This document shows, one piece after another, positions 1 to 7,497 of a stretch of DNA of 46,542 nt. Each line of letters opens with the position of its first letter. Position 1 is the stretch's first letter. The notes beneath the pieces are model-generated. The model made no database searches. It was given only the letters and a program-made list of their open reading frames with translations, and had not been told where the DNA came from. The DNA is from a virus: positions 1-46,542 of IMG/VR virus record IMGVR_UViG_3300032242_002617. One strand, written 5' to 3'. The position numbers were made by a program, and so were the translations under genes.

Positions 1-14
1 GAGCATAAACAATA

Positions 15-91
15 GGTCACGTAGCTCAGGTGGATAGAGCAAGACTTTCCTAAAGTCTAGGTCGGATGTTCGAGTCATCCCGTGATCGCCA
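15..91 (+). tRNA. tRNA-Arg (anticodon CCT)
   Basis: The acceptor stem GGTCACG pairs with CGTGATC, and CCA is encoded at 89-91. The anticodon arm is AGACT/AGTCT around the loop TTCCTAA, giving anticodon CCT at 49-51, which reads AGG. The T-loop contains the usual TTCGA. It opens a run of plus-strand tRNAs spread over the first 10 kb. AGG is well used in the phage's tRNA-proximal genes, which fits codon supplementation. Confidence 0.93.
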
Positions 92-111
92 ATTAACAAA
101 GGAGAGTAAGA

Positions 112-216
112 ATGTTTGAGTTAATAATCGGAGCAGTCGTCGGTCTCGTCGTGGGATGGAACTTCCTTCCTCAGCCGCAGTGGGCACAGGACCTTGTTAA
201 GAAAGTTTTCAAATGA
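112..216 (+). CDS. 34-residue single-pass membrane protein
   Basis: This ORF is too short for routine ORF lists. It starts at an ATG preceded by AAAGGAGAG at a good distance and ends in an ATGA overlap with the next gene. The product begins MFELIIGAVVGLVVGW, a single hydrophobic helix of about 16 residues with G-V-V-G spacing, followed by a short proline/tryptophan stretch and a basic end (KKVFK). That is the layout of a small inner-membrane peptide. No family is recognised and no function is claimed. Its ribosome-binding site and the coupled stop/start are the main support that it is translated. Confidence 0.65.
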   Translation: MFELIIGAVVGLVVGWNFLPQPQWAQDLVKKVFK

Positions 217-422
217 TAGACGCCACACTATTCGACCGGTTCGTCGGTGCAAACTACGCCCACGTAGCCGATGAGATCAAGGCCTTGGCCGAGACACTCG
301 ACATCGTGATCGTACCTTGGCCTGAGTCGGTGGACCTGACGGCGGTCGACGGGATGGGTCTGGCCATCCTCGACAGCGACATCAGCCAGATCATCACGAA
401 GTTCGAGTTTCCGCCGGAATAA
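213..422 (+). CDS. hypothetical protein, 69 aa
   Basis: This small acidic protein (begins MIDATLFDRFVG) has no recognised domain. Its ATG overlaps the stop of the 34-residue upstream gene (ATGA), so the two are probably translationally coupled. There are no cysteines, signal peptide or membrane helix. The alternation of charged and hydrophobic residues predicts a compact helical fold. The stop is followed within 7 bases by a sigma70-like promoter that starts the next unit. Function is unknown. Confidence 0.6.
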   Translation: MIDATLFDRFVGANYAHVADEIKALAETLDIVIVPWPESVDLTAVDGMGLAILDSDISQIITKFEFPPE

Positions 423-428
423 AAGGGG

Positions 429-457
429 TTGACATTTATTCTCACTTGTGGTATTAT
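429..457 (+). promoter_or_regulatory. sigma70-type early promoter
   Basis: TTGACA at 429-434, a 17-base spacer, then TATTAT at 452-457. The -35 hexamer is perfect and the -10 differs at one position. It lies in the only intergenic gap here, just after the stop at 422, and fires into the 484 gene. The same hexamer pair recurs through the window. Confidence 0.75.
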
Positions 458-483
458 AAACATAATGGAGATTGGTACAGAAA

Positions 484-879
484 ATGTCAATGCACCTAGC
501 ACCGGTATACTTCAACGACGTCGGCTCGACCAAGCGCAAGCCGAGTAAGTCAAAGCGACTGGCGAAGGCCACGGCCGACCACGACAAGTGGCTCAAGGAC
601 CGCGGCCTTCACCCAAGCCAGCGCGACCTTCAGCGGGCGTTCAAGGGTCGTCGTGTCGTCGACCTGCCTGACCTCAAGGTCGAGGCCAAGCACGAGCTCT
701 CCAACGGTATCGGCAACGGCTTCCGTCGCGGTATCATGGAGAACCTCCACAAGGAGTCCAAGGAGGTACGCGATCAGATCCTCGAGAAGGCCAACCGGTG
801 TGCCCCTCATTATTCTAAAGGGGCATACCAATACATCACGTCTGAAACATCAGCTCATGATATAGGAAAGAAAAAATAA
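484..879 (+). CDS. hypothetical basic protein, 131 aa
   Basis: I chose the ATG at 484 (MSMHLAPVYF). An in-frame TTG at 472 sits only one base from the GGAG at 467-470, and 484 gives a usable though long spacing. The protein is rich in Lys, Arg and His. It has a charged central part and a C-terminus ending ITSETSAHDIGKKK, a tail I associate only loosely with conserved hypothetical proteins of T4-like phages. A nucleic-acid-binding role is possible from charge alone, but no domain is identified. It is the first gene after the promoter at 429. Confidence 0.6.
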   Translation: MSMHLAPVYFNDVGSTKRKPSKSKRLAKATADHDKWLKDRGLHPSQRDLQRAFKGRRVVDLPDLKVEAKHELSNGIGNGFRRGIMENLHKESKEVRDQILEKANRCAPHYSKGAYQYITSETSAHDIGKKK

Positions 880-881
880 AA

Positions 882-1085
882 ATGGAGATAAATGTCGTGG
901 ATAAGGAAGTTGAGATTCAAGCCCGAGACACATCGGGTAACTGGAGAACCTACATGACAACCTACGACGTAGGTCAGCAGGTACTTCGAGCCCTTCGCGA
1001 GTTGCAGAACATGCGTAGTGGATGGCAGGTTCGAGCAGTCGACCGCGGCGGACGCGTAGTCGACTTCCTCGCAGCCGCCGACTGA
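882..1085 (+). CDS. hypothetical protein, 67 aa
   Basis: This short ORF lies two bases after the 484 gene. The ATG at 882 immediately precedes a GGAG at 884-887. An alternative GTG at 897 (MDKEVEIQAR) has that GGAG at a better spacing, so the true product may be 62 residues. The sequence is a small alpha/beta type with a helix around VGQQVLRALRELQNM. No family is recognised. A 6-bp inverted repeat (1077-1082 with 1091-1096) overlaps its stop codon and could attenuate transcription. Confidence 0.5.
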   Translation: MEINVVDKEVEIQARDTSGNWRTYMTTYDVGQQVLRALRELQNMRSGWQVRAVDRGGRVVDFLAAAD

Positions 1086-1128
1086 TTGCGGTCGGCGTTT
1101 ACTATAACTGAAACGGAGTGAATACAGT

Positions 1129-1383
1129 ATGAAGACTACCAAGACACAGCGAGTACTCGACGCCCTCATGGAAGGCGAGACGCTCACGACGAAGCAGCTC
1201 ACGTCGCGCTTCGGCGTCGCCAACCCTACGGCTACGATCTCGTCCCTGCGCATGCAAGGCTACCCGATCTACCTCAACCAACGCACAACGTCAACGGGCA
1301 AGAAGTCGGTCTATCGCCTCGGTACACCAAGTCGTCGAGTCATCGCGGCAGGTTACAAGGCTCTGGCCGCAGGCCTCGTCTAA
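1129..1383 (+). CDS. winged-helix DNA-binding protein
   Basis: This 84-residue protein has a helix-turn-helix core at about residues 18-42 (LTTKQLTSRFGVANPTATIS) followed by LRMQGYPIY, a wing-like strand, and a conserved-looking tail YRLGTPSRRVIAAGYKAL. This arrangement matches small HTH proteins common in marine and alphaproteobacterial phages. A role in transcriptional control is inferred from the fold only; no operator was identified. The start is an ATG after ACGGAG. The gene stands alone between short intergenic gaps and is followed 17 bases later by the 1401 gene. Confidence 0.7.
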   Translation: MKTTKTQRVLDALMEGETLTTKQLTSRFGVANPTATISSLRMQGYPIYLNQRTTSTGKKSVYRLGTPSRRVIAAGYKALAAGLV

Positions 1384-1400
1384 ACCCAACGGAGATACAA

Positions 1401-1763
1401 ATGAGCGACACGACACAAGTACCAAACGTCGACCTGACCAACGTAACAGCCAACCTCTCGGCGGCCATCAACGCAGCCGCTGCTGCACAAGCACCAAGCC
1501 CTGCTGCGAGTGCCGTGTCGCAGCACCCTGATCTGGTCAACCACGCGGACTCGATCTACTCCTACCTCTCGACGGAGCTCGCACGCTTCAGCGAGCTGGT
1601 CGGCATCGTCACGGACCTCAAGCACACGGTCGACGCAGTTCACAACGAACTCGTAGGCAAGGTGCAGCAGGCTGAGAGCTGGGTGAAGAAGGAGGAGAAG
1701 GCTGCGGTGGACTGGCTCCGCAAGGAGGAGAATGCCCTCATTAACTGGTTCAAGAAGAAGTAA
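1401..1763 (+). CDS. hypothetical coiled-coil protein, 120 aa
   Basis: The ATG is preceded by ACGGAGATACAA. The first half is Ala/Asn/Ser rich (NLSAAINAAAAAQAPSPAAS) and probably flexible. Residues about 55-120 form a long amphipathic helix ending in three related Trp-Lys-Glu units: ESWVKKEEKA, VDWLRKEENA and INWFKKK. The repeated W-(x)-KKE/RKEE pattern suggests a coiled coil or membrane-surface helix. No family is recognised. It is the last protein gene before the structured non-coding segment. Confidence 0.6.
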   Translation: MSDTTQVPNVDLTNVTANLSAAINAAAAAQAPSPAASAVSQHPDLVNHADSIYSYLSTELARFSELVGIVTDLKHTVDAVHNELVGKVQQAESWVKKEEKAAVDWLRKEENALINWFKKK

Positions 1764-1889
1764 TATATAACACAGCGGTCCCATCGGGGCTCCATGCCCT
1801 GATTCCGCTTCCGCAGTCGGTGAAACATGGGATGGGCTGCCGACTCGGGGTTGTGGGTTATCCTGACACAAGAAAACCCTCACGAGTTT
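1764..1889 (+). other. structured non-coding segment
   Basis: No convincing ORF is present on either strand. Several inverted repeats are visible: TCCCAT (1779-1784) with ATGGGA (1827-1832), AGTCGG (1815-1820) with CCGACT (1840-1845), and TTGTG (1851-1855) with CACAA. The first two interleave, as in a pseudoknot. It ends directly against the Met-like tRNA at 1890. It may be a small RNA, a leader or tRNA debris; strand and function are not established. Confidence 0.4.
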
Positions 1890-1962
1890 TGCGGGGTAGT
1901 GGAAAAGTGCCACGCTAGCCTCATAAGCTAGAGAACCGGAGCGTCACCGGCGACCGCAACCA
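1890..1962 (+). tRNA. degenerate tRNA-Met-like gene (anticodon CAT)
   Basis: The anticodon arm is perfect: CTAGC/GCTAG around CTCATAA, with CAT at 1922-1924. The acceptor pairs only TGCGG with CCGCA before mismatches, then A and encoded CCA at 1960-1962. A T-stem CCGG/CCGG encloses a 7-base loop AGCGTCA that lacks the TTCRA consensus. The TGCGGGG start and CGCAACCA end resemble initiator tRNA. Either a decayed initiator-type tRNA or an unusual tRNA-like RNA. Confidence 0.5.
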
Positions 1963-1967
1963 AGTTT

Positions 1968-2042
1968 TCCGCGATAGCTCAACGGTAGAGCTTTCGACTG
2001 TTAATCGAACGGGTCCTGGTTCGATTCCTAGCACAGGTGCCA
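1968..2042 (+). tRNA. degenerate tRNA-Asn-like gene (anticodon GTT)
   Basis: The 5' two-thirds is canonical: TCCGCGA, then TA, a D-arm GCTC/GAGC, and an anticodon arm TTCGA/TCGAA around CTGTTAA, giving GTT at 2000-2002. The T-loop TTCGATT is present. The T-stem (CCTGG against CCTAG) and the acceptor (TCCGCGA against CACAGGT) are largely unpaired, though CCA is encoded at 2040-2042. The 3' end looks swapped or mutated, so charging is doubtful. Confidence 0.5.
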
Positions 2043-2061
2043 TCGTAATTAAGGAGTGATC

Positions 2062-2838
2062 ATGAAGGCATACATCCTATACATTGAGCAGGGTGACTCG
2101 AAGAAGTACGCCCTCGAGACACTGAAGTCCTGCAAGGAGAACGGCATCGACGGCGAGCTGTTCGAGGGTGTCAAGGGACTGCAGAACACCGACATCACGA
2201 GGATCTACGGGTACACCATGGGTCGTCCCGGTGCGCCCGACGGTGATGCCCAGTACTGGCGTGAGTTCTGCTGCTCGCTCGGGCACATGATGATCTGGCA
2301 GAGGATCGTCGAGAAGAACGAGCCCGCGATGATCCTCGAGCACGACGCGATCGTCAAGGCTGGGGTAAATGGAATTGAGCAGCACCTGGTCGACGACGCC
2401 ATCTACTGGCTCGGACCGCGCGTCCTGAAGAGGACCGACTACGAGTACCCTAAGGCACTGCCGCTTCGCTTCGCGGACGTATCGAAGTTCGAGGGAACGC
2501 ACGCGTACATCATCACGCCAAGGACAGCACGCAAGATGCTCGGCGGGATCTACGTAACCAACCACATACTGATGAACGTCGACGGGCTGATGGGTGTGAA
2601 CAACATGTTCAAGCTGAGGATGCTCGTCGCGGACCCACCGCTTGCGATCGCCGAGGTAGGCGACAGGAACACCTACGCACAGGCACCTGAGAAGGGCAAC
2701 GCTCATACGAACTGGGAGTACTTCCCGGGATTCCTAAAGGGTCTCCAGCCCGGCGTGGTGCCCTTCACGAGCACCAAGGAGGAGCTCGCGAAGTCGCAGA
2801 GTAAGAACGACATGTACAACTTCATGTACAAGACGTAG
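2062..2838 (+). CDS. glycosyltransferase family 25-like protein
   Basis: This 258-residue protein looks like a GT25 (LPS glycosyltransferase) enzyme. It opens with YILYIEQGDSKK and has the donor/metal motif region PAMILEHDAIVK at about residues 98-109, where GT25 enzymes usually have E-D-D. Later comes THAYIITPRTARKML, typical of the family. It would transfer a hexose from a nucleotide sugar. The acceptor could be surface glycan, or less likely DNA. The start is the ATG at 2062, six bases after AAGGAG, rather than the in-frame GTG at 2056. The His in place of the first acidic residue of the DxD-like motif is unusual. Confidence 0.75.
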   Translation: MKAYILYIEQGDSKKYALETLKSCKENGIDGELFEGVKGLQNTDITRIYGYTMGRPGAPDGDAQYWREFCCSLGHMMIWQRIVEKNEPAMILEHDAIVKAGVNGIEQHLVDDAIYWLGPRVLKRTDYEYPKALPLRFADVSKFEGTHAYIITPRTARKMLGGIYVTNHILMNVDGLMGVNNMFKLRMLVADPPLAIAEVGDRNTYAQAPEKGNAHTNWEYFPGFLKGLQPGVVPFTSTKEELAKSQSKNDMYNFMYKT

Positions 2839-2846
2839 TGATTTGA

Positions 2847-2921
2847 GCGGGTGTAACTCAGTGGTAGAGTTCCTGCCTTCCAAGCAGGATGTCGAGGGTT
2901 CGAATCCCTTCGCCCGCTCCA
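2847..2921 (+). tRNA. tRNA-Gly (anticodon TCC)
   Basis: The acceptor GCGGGTG pairs with CGCCCGC. The anticodon stem CCTGC/GCAGG surrounds CTTCCAA, with TCC at 2879-2881, which reads GGA/GGG. The T-loop TTCGAAT is canonical and CCA is encoded. All arms pair well, in contrast to the two degenerate genes upstream. Only three bases separate it from the end of the convergent endolysin gene. Confidence 0.95.
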
Positions 2922-2924
2922 ACA

Positions 2925-3425
2925 TCAAGCCTCGTTCAAGGAGAGAGGTCCCGCGTACTCCTGAACGATAGGTCCGGTAAAGTCATGGGCTGCCTCACTC
3001 GGCCAGCGGATCGAGTGAAGGCGGTTCTTACCCACTCGGGTAATGTCGACCATGTCCGACTGATTGCCTCCGAGGATGTGGTACGCCTCATCGTCCTCAC
3101 CTACGTAGAACCCGACGTGCCCGCCTCCGTTCCTCGTGAAGACCATGACCGCGCCGTACGACGGGTGGTTGAGACCGACACCCCATTGCGAGTACTCGAG
3201 AGCGCTGAGTGGATTTCCAGGTATCCTCATCTGGTTCTCAGTCAAGCAGTGTGCCACGAACAGGCCGCACCACGGGATGTCGTCGGTCGTGTAGTACTTC
3301 GCGACGAAGCCGCCGATCATCTTCGCCCACTCGACGATCTCGGGGTTGCTCCCCTTGCCGGAAACTTCCTTGGTGCCGATGAGCTCCTTTGCGGACTCCA
3401 TCCACGCGAGTGTAGGTAGTGCCAT
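2925..3425 (-). CDS. CHAP/NlpC-like peptidoglycan hydrolase (endolysin)
   Basis: This 166-residue protein resembles the TIGR02594/CHAP-type amidase-endopeptidase family used by phages for lysis. It has a catalytic-type Cys at about residue 53 in DDIPWCGLFVAHCL, a His at about 103 in GGGHVGFYVGED, and a polar residue at about 121 in ILGGNQSD. There is no signal peptide, so release would need a holin; none is recognised here. The start is MALPTL, since its ATG has AGGAG eight bases upstream; an in-frame ATG 11 codons earlier lacks one. It is the only minus-strand gene in the first 12.9 kb and is flanked by convergent and divergent plus-strand genes. Confidence 0.82.
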   Translation of the reverse strand: MALPTLAWMESAKELIGTKEVSGKGSNPEIVEWAKMIGGFVAKYYTTDDIPWCGLFVAHCLTENQMRIPGNPLSALEYSQWGVGLNHPSYGAVMVFTRNGGGHVGFYVGEDDEAYHILGGNQSDMVDITRVGKNRLHSIRWPSEAAHDFTGPIVQEYAGPLSLNEA

Positions 3426-3443
3426 ATCGTATCTCCTGTTCAT

Positions 3444-3472
3444 TTGACATTTATTCAAGATCTATATATAAT
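3444..3472 (+). promoter_or_regulatory. consensus sigma70 promoter of the sugar-modification operon
   Basis: TTGACA at 3444-3449, a 17-base spacer, TATAAT at 3467-3472: a perfect consensus pair. It sits between the divergent endolysin gene and the 3508 methyltransferase. It is the evident start of the coupled plus-strand operon running to about 8694. Confidence 0.88.
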
Positions 3473-3507
3473 CAAAATGAACGGTCGTCCTGTGGAGGAG
3501 TTTTATT

Positions 3508-4242
3508 ATGGGTGTGGACCTCGCGTCGCTTAACTTTCTAGTATCACACAAAGAGTACGTCAGGGGAAATACCCTGCAGCTCGGCAGGCAAGGCCTCCAC
3601 TACGCAGGACCTTGGGCGGATCGTACCGGAAACAAGGTTCGGATCAGCAACGAGATCCTCAAGAGGAACGGCATCCCGTTCAGTGCCGAGGACACGGTAA
3701 TCGGCGGAGACGGTCATACCGAGAAGCTGTTCCTCATGCTCGGTGCGGATACGGTCGACACTCTGGACTACTCGCGCTACGAGAACTGCACGATCGTCCA
3801 CGACATGAACCTTCCGATACACGAGTCCTTTCACGGCAAGTTCGACTTCATCTTCGACTCAGGTACGATCGAGCACATCTACGACGTCAAGACTGTCGTC
3901 GAGAACATCAAGTCGATGCTCAAGATCGGCGGTGTGGTATCGATCACGACGGTGTGCAACAACTTCGTCGGTCACGGGTTCTACCAGTTCAGCCCTGAGT
4001 TCTTCCGCACCCTGTTCTCGCAGGAGGCTGGCTTCAACATCATCGACATCTGCATGCACGAGCTGACGAGCGACGAGTCGTTCACGGTCCACAGCCTGTC
4101 GGATCCTAGGTTCGGTGATCGCCAGGAGATGAGGACTCGCGACAACCCTCACTACGTCTGCTTCATCGCGCAGAAGGTCGGCGAGTCGAGCAAGAAGAAC
4201 TACCAGCAGAGCGACTACCTCAAGGCCTGGGGTGAGATCTAA
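3508..4242 (+). CDS. class I SAM-dependent methyltransferase-like protein
   Basis: This 244-residue protein has the class-I methyltransferase layout. The strand/loop region VIGGDGHTEKLFLMLGADTVDTLDYS stands in for motif I and the acidic ribose-binding position. KFDFIFDSGTIEHIYDV at about residues 113-129 is the motif IV/post-IV region, and MLKIGGVVSITT follows. Motif I is poorly conserved, so SAM binding is likely but not certain. The gene is first after the perfect promoter at 3444 and overlaps the next gene as TAATG. Its position in a glycosyltransferase run suggests methylation of a sugar or sugar-linked group. Confidence 0.7.
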   Translation: MGVDLASLNFLVSHKEYVRGNTLQLGRQGLHYAGPWADRTGNKVRISNEILKRNGIPFSAEDTVIGGDGHTEKLFLMLGADTVDTLDYSRYENCTIVHDMNLPIHESFHGKFDFIFDSGTIEHIYDVKTVVENIKSMLKIGGVVSITTVCNNFVGHGFYQFSPEFFRTLFSQEAGFNIIDICMHELTSDESFTVHSLSDPRFGDRQEMRTRDNPHYVCFIAQKVGESSKKNYQQSDYLKAWGEI

Positions 4243-5000
4243 TGAAGAAGAGTCTGATCTTTACGTCGGTCGGCATCCCGATCGCGTTTCACCCTGAGGC
4301 ATACGATCCCGAGAACCACTGGCGCTTCACTAAGCCCGAGCGACTCTACGAGACGATAGCCTACAGGTACAACGACATCGAGGTCGAGCCTGATACATAC
4401 GACCACATCAGCCCGAGCAACACGGGCTTCAAGTGGCAGATAGCCCACAAGTTCCTGAACGAGTTCGACCTGTCTGACTACGAGTACGTCGGGTTCCTCG
4501 ACGACGACCTGATCTCCGACATCGACAACGTCAACAGGTCGATCAAGCTCGCCTACGACAAAAGGGTAAAGATCTTCCAGCTCTCGACGCTCAAGGGATC
4601 GGAAAGCTCGCACGGCATCCTTCACCAGAGGGACGACCTCGAGTACTCGATCACTAACTTCGTCGAGGGCATGTCCGTGTTCGTTCACACCTCGTGCATA
4701 CCCACGCTGCTCGAGTTGTGGAAGCTGCACGACTTCAAGAGCGGCTACGGCTTCGACGTCATCCTGACGAAGGTTCTCAGGGAGAAGGCAATGGTCGTCC
4801 ACTCCGCGTCGGTGTACCACCCTCCGGCTTCCTTCGAGGGCTACAAGCCGAGCTACTACAAGGTCGAGGAGGCCAACCGCGAGATGCATCACATCTTCCA
4901 GTGGGTCTACCCGACCTTCATGATGAATCACTACAAGGAGTTCGTACTACCGCTGAGCGGGATACAGTACGTAGTTTATGAAGAGGTAAAGCGAGCATGA
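4242..5000 (+). CDS. DUF707/GT-A-type glycosyltransferase
   Basis: In this 252-residue protein the key element is EYVGFLDDDLISDI at about residues 81-94, an acidic D-D-D cluster used by GT-A enzymes to hold the metal and nucleotide sugar. The surrounding pattern, including NFVEGMSVFVHTSC, resembles DUF707 proteins. The start overlaps the preceding methyltransferase stop (TAATG), and its end overlaps the next ATG (ATGA), so all three are coupled. It probably glycosylates the same unknown acceptor as its neighbours. There is no signal peptide, so it is cytoplasmic. Confidence 0.65.
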   Translation: MKKSLIFTSVGIPIAFHPEAYDPENHWRFTKPERLYETIAYRYNDIEVEPDTYDHISPSNTGFKWQIAHKFLNEFDLSDYEYVGFLDDDLISDIDNVNRSIKLAYDKRVKIFQLSTLKGSESSHGILHQRDDLEYSITNFVEGMSVFVHTSCIPTLLELWKLHDFKSGYGFDVILTKVLREKAMVVHSASVYHPPASFEGYKPSYYKVEEANREMHHIFQWVYPTFMMNHYKEFVLPLSGIQYVVYEEVKRA

Positions 5001-5593
5001 CTGACAAGAACTTATACCCGTGGTTGATCTCCGAGCTGGTCGACCTCGGTGTCTGGGACATCAAGAAGTACTTCTCGGCTCCGGGACTGATACCCGTAGT
5101 CGCAGGTCTCTCGACAGGTACCGACCGCATAAAGGGTCTCGAGATCGGAGTGGCGAGCGGTTGGAACATGTTCAACTTCCTCACGAACATCCACGATCTA
5201 GAGCTCACGGGCGTCGACCCGTACATCCCGTTTCAGGACTGGAACGGATACGTCGGCGACGACATCCTGAGTGCGCAGTGCGAGGCGGCGAAGCTTAACG
5301 TAGCGCAGTTCGGCGACAGGGCGACCATCATCAAGGACAGGTGCGAGAACATCGTCGACAACTACGACGACGGCCACTTCGACTACATCTTCGTCGACGG
5401 CGATCACTCCGAGGAGGCGGTCTATCGCGACTGCAAGAACTTCTACAGCAAGGTCAGGAAGGGCGGTGTCTTCTCAGGTCACGACTTCGACCTGCCTGCA
5501 GTTAATGCAGGGCTAAATAAGTTCAGGTCGGAGGGTAGCTACCCGCAGATCACTCGATGTGTCGACAACGCTTGGTATTGGATTAAAGAATGA
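4997..5593 (+). CDS. class I SAM-dependent methyltransferase (Methyltransf_24-like)
   Basis: This 198-residue protein has motif I GLEIGVASGWNMFNF, motif II LTGVDPYIPF, and HFDYIFVDGDHSEEAVYRDC as the motif IV region. RKGGVFSGHDFDLPAV follows. The D-G-D-H and G-H-D-x-D elements are typical of the Methyltransf_24 group, often sugar O-methyltransferases in polysaccharide clusters. It overlaps both neighbours by four bases. A second gene of the same group lies at 8113, suggesting duplication or two methylated positions on one product. Confidence 0.8.
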   Translation: MTDKNLYPWLISELVDLGVWDIKKYFSAPGLIPVVAGLSTGTDRIKGLEIGVASGWNMFNFLTNIHDLELTGVDPYIPFQDWNGYVGDDILSAQCEAAKLNVAQFGDRATIIKDRCENIVDNYDDGHFDYIFVDGDHSEEAVYRDCKNFYSKVRKGGVFSGHDFDLPAVNAGLNKFRSEGSYPQITRCVDNAWYWIKE

Positions 5594-6381
5594 GCTCACA
5601 AGGATATGTCCTAATTGCAGTAGGTCAGAGATACATAGATGAGGTCGCGTGCTTAATCAGTACTCTGAGAAAGCAGAATGATCTCAGACCTATAACAGTT
5701 ATAATTGATCCCGACGACGTAGGTTATTTTGTTGAAAAAAATACCGGAGCTTCATATACTGAGCTGAGAGATGTCAACGGTAACTTTGATCTCTTTCTGA
5801 CGGATTTTGAGAGAAAAGGCACGTACCCTAAGGTAAGTTTGTTTGACTTTACGGTATATGACGAGACTATTTTTCTTGACTCAGACGTCCTGTGTCAGTA
5901 CGACACGAGTAAGGTCTGGAACTTCATGGGTACTCAGCCGCAGCACATCGCCATGGTCGGTAAGAAGTACGATCCTCACTGGGCCGCCGGTGAAATTGAA
6001 AGTGTGATACAAAAAATTGGCAAGCACATCTCTCACACTCACGGCGGCTTTGTCTACTTCAGAAAACCACAGGCAAAGCTGATGTACGACTACTTCGTCG
6101 AGACCGTAGTCAACTATAACAGATGGTGTGGTCAACGACACTATAAGAACTCTATGCCGGATGAGATGCTGTACGCGATGGTGTTTTCTAAGTTCGACTA
6201 CTGGCCGCTGGAATTTGATGAGTTTCCCATCATGACGTTTAACGCCGATCCAGACGGCGAATTTCCATCTAAATTGCAGACAAACATCGGTAAAGAGTTA
6301 GACGACTTTATTCCATTCATACATATGTACAACAGAAGTTCTCATGGAAGAGTCTATAATATGATCATGGAAAAGGAATAA
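5590..6381 (+). CDS. GT8/glycogenin-like glycosyltransferase
   Basis: This 263-residue protein begins with a Rossmann-like GT-A strand (YVLIAVGQRYIDEVACLIST). The metal-binding motif ETIFLDSDVLC is at about residues 92-102 (D97-S-D99), as in glycogenin/GT8 enzymes. HTHGGFVYFRK and the late FIPFIHMYN fit the family's C-terminal half. Codon use in the first 300 bases is markedly more A/T-rich than in its neighbours, suggesting replacement or recent acquisition. It is coupled to the preceding methyltransferase through ATGA. Donor and acceptor are unknown. Confidence 0.75.
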   Translation: MSSQGYVLIAVGQRYIDEVACLISTLRKQNDLRPITVIIDPDDVGYFVEKNTGASYTELRDVNGNFDLFLTDFERKGTYPKVSLFDFTVYDETIFLDSDVLCQYDTSKVWNFMGTQPQHIAMVGKKYDPHWAAGEIESVIQKIGKHISHTHGGFVYFRKPQAKLMYDYFVETVVNYNRWCGQRHYKNSMPDEMLYAMVFSKFDYWPLEFDEFPIMTFNADPDGEFPSKLQTNIGKELDDFIPFIHMYNRSSHGRVYNMIMEKE

Positions 6382-6382
6382 G

Positions 6383-7486
6383 ATGACTACGGTAATTCTT
6401 GATAACACCAAAGATAAAGTCCAAGGCAGGACATATACCAGCAACCACGTCAAGCTCCTTAAGCACATGGATCGCCTCTCGATCATTCAGAAGGGCGGTC
6501 GTCCCAAGCCGGTGATGTTCCACATGTCACCCTGCAACCCCTGCAACCTGACCTGCTCCTTCTGCTGCTTTGCAAACCGCAACCTCAAGGAGATGCTCAC
6601 CAAGGAGCAGATGATCAAGGCGGTCGACCAGTTCGCCGAGCTTGGCGTCCTCGGCATGGAGTTCACGGGAGGCGGCGAGCCTACCCTGCACCCCGACCTC
6701 GACTTCATGATCGAGTATATCCACAACAAGGGCATCAAGATCGGCATCGTCACGAACGGATCGCGCCTCCGCAAGGTCAAGAACTGGCACATGGTGTCGT
6801 GGGTTCGCCTAGGCATGTACGGCTTCGACGAAGGCTACGAGTACGACCTCTCGGTGTTCGACAACTGCCCTGACGTCGCGATCTCTGCTGCATACGTCTG
6901 GGACGGTGCGCTCGAGACGTCTAACAACCCGAACGTCACGGGCGAGTGGGCTGACCCATCGAACGCTACAGGCAAGAAGATGCTCGCCAAGGCGCACTAC
7001 AAGGAGGAGAACTTCTTCCGCATGCTCAAGTGGGTCGAGGAGAAGAAGATCCCCTGCCGCATCGCCTTCAACGCGATCAAGGACCCCACGGAGACCGCAA
7101 AGGACATCGACAAGATCCGCTCGATCCTCAACATCTTCGAGGGTGAGAACGGTCCTCTCAAGTTCGCGTTCCTGTCCGACTTCAACTTCAAGGGAACACG
7201 TCGCAACGACAACTGCTACATGCACATGGTCAAGCCCTGCGTGTTCACCGACGGGAACGTCTACGTCTGCCCGTCCGCCGAGCTTGCCCCCGAGAACGGC
7301 TACCACGTAAACGACGAGTTCAAGGTGTCTGACATCGACGGCATCCTCGACTACTACAACAGTCTCGACTCCGAGGACGTCGGCGTCAAGCGCCGTCATC
7401 ACGCGTGCTCCTTCTGTAAGTACGCATATCAGAACGAGCTGATCGACGACATCGTAACCCAAACTAACCACAACGAGTTCGCATAA
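6383..7486 (+). CDS. radical SAM enzyme
   Basis: This 367-residue protein carries the CxxxCxxC cluster motif at C54, C58 and C61 (CNLTCSFC). FTGGGEPTLHPDL follows, the GGE element that contacts SAM. Extra cysteines at the C-terminus (KPCVFTDGNVYVCPSAE and HHACSFCKYAY) could hold an auxiliary iron-sulfur cluster, as in SPASM/twitch proteins. It would generate a 5'-deoxyadenosyl radical acting on an unknown substrate. The gene sits among glycosyltransferases and methyltransferases and has an AAGGA site before its ATG. Candidate roles are sugar remodelling (dehydration, epimerisation) or modification of a nucleotide or peptide. Confidence 0.88.
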   Translation: MTTVILDNTKDKVQGRTYTSNHVKLLKHMDRLSIIQKGGRPKPVMFHMSPCNPCNLTCSFCCFANRNLKEMLTKEQMIKAVDQFAELGVLGMEFTGGGEPTLHPDLDFMIEYIHNKGIKIGIVTNGSRLRKVKNWHMVSWVRLGMYGFDEGYEYDLSVFDNCPDVAISAAYVWDGALETSNNPNVTGEWADPSNATGKKMLAKAHYKEENFFRMLKWVEEKKIPCRIAFNAIKDPTETAKDIDKIRSILNIFEGENGPLKFAFLSDFNFKGTRRNDNCYMHMVKPCVFTDGNVYVCPSAELAPENGYHVNDEFKVSDIDGILDYYNSLDSEDVGVKRRHHACSFCKYAYQNELIDDIVTQTNHNEFA

Positions 7487-7497
7487 GGAAATATACA

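Noticed and set aside
1764-1962. Group I intron or tmRNA in the structured segment
   Set aside because: No intron core elements or interrupted exon, no tag-peptide frame, and the TTCRA T-loop of a tmRNA end is absent.
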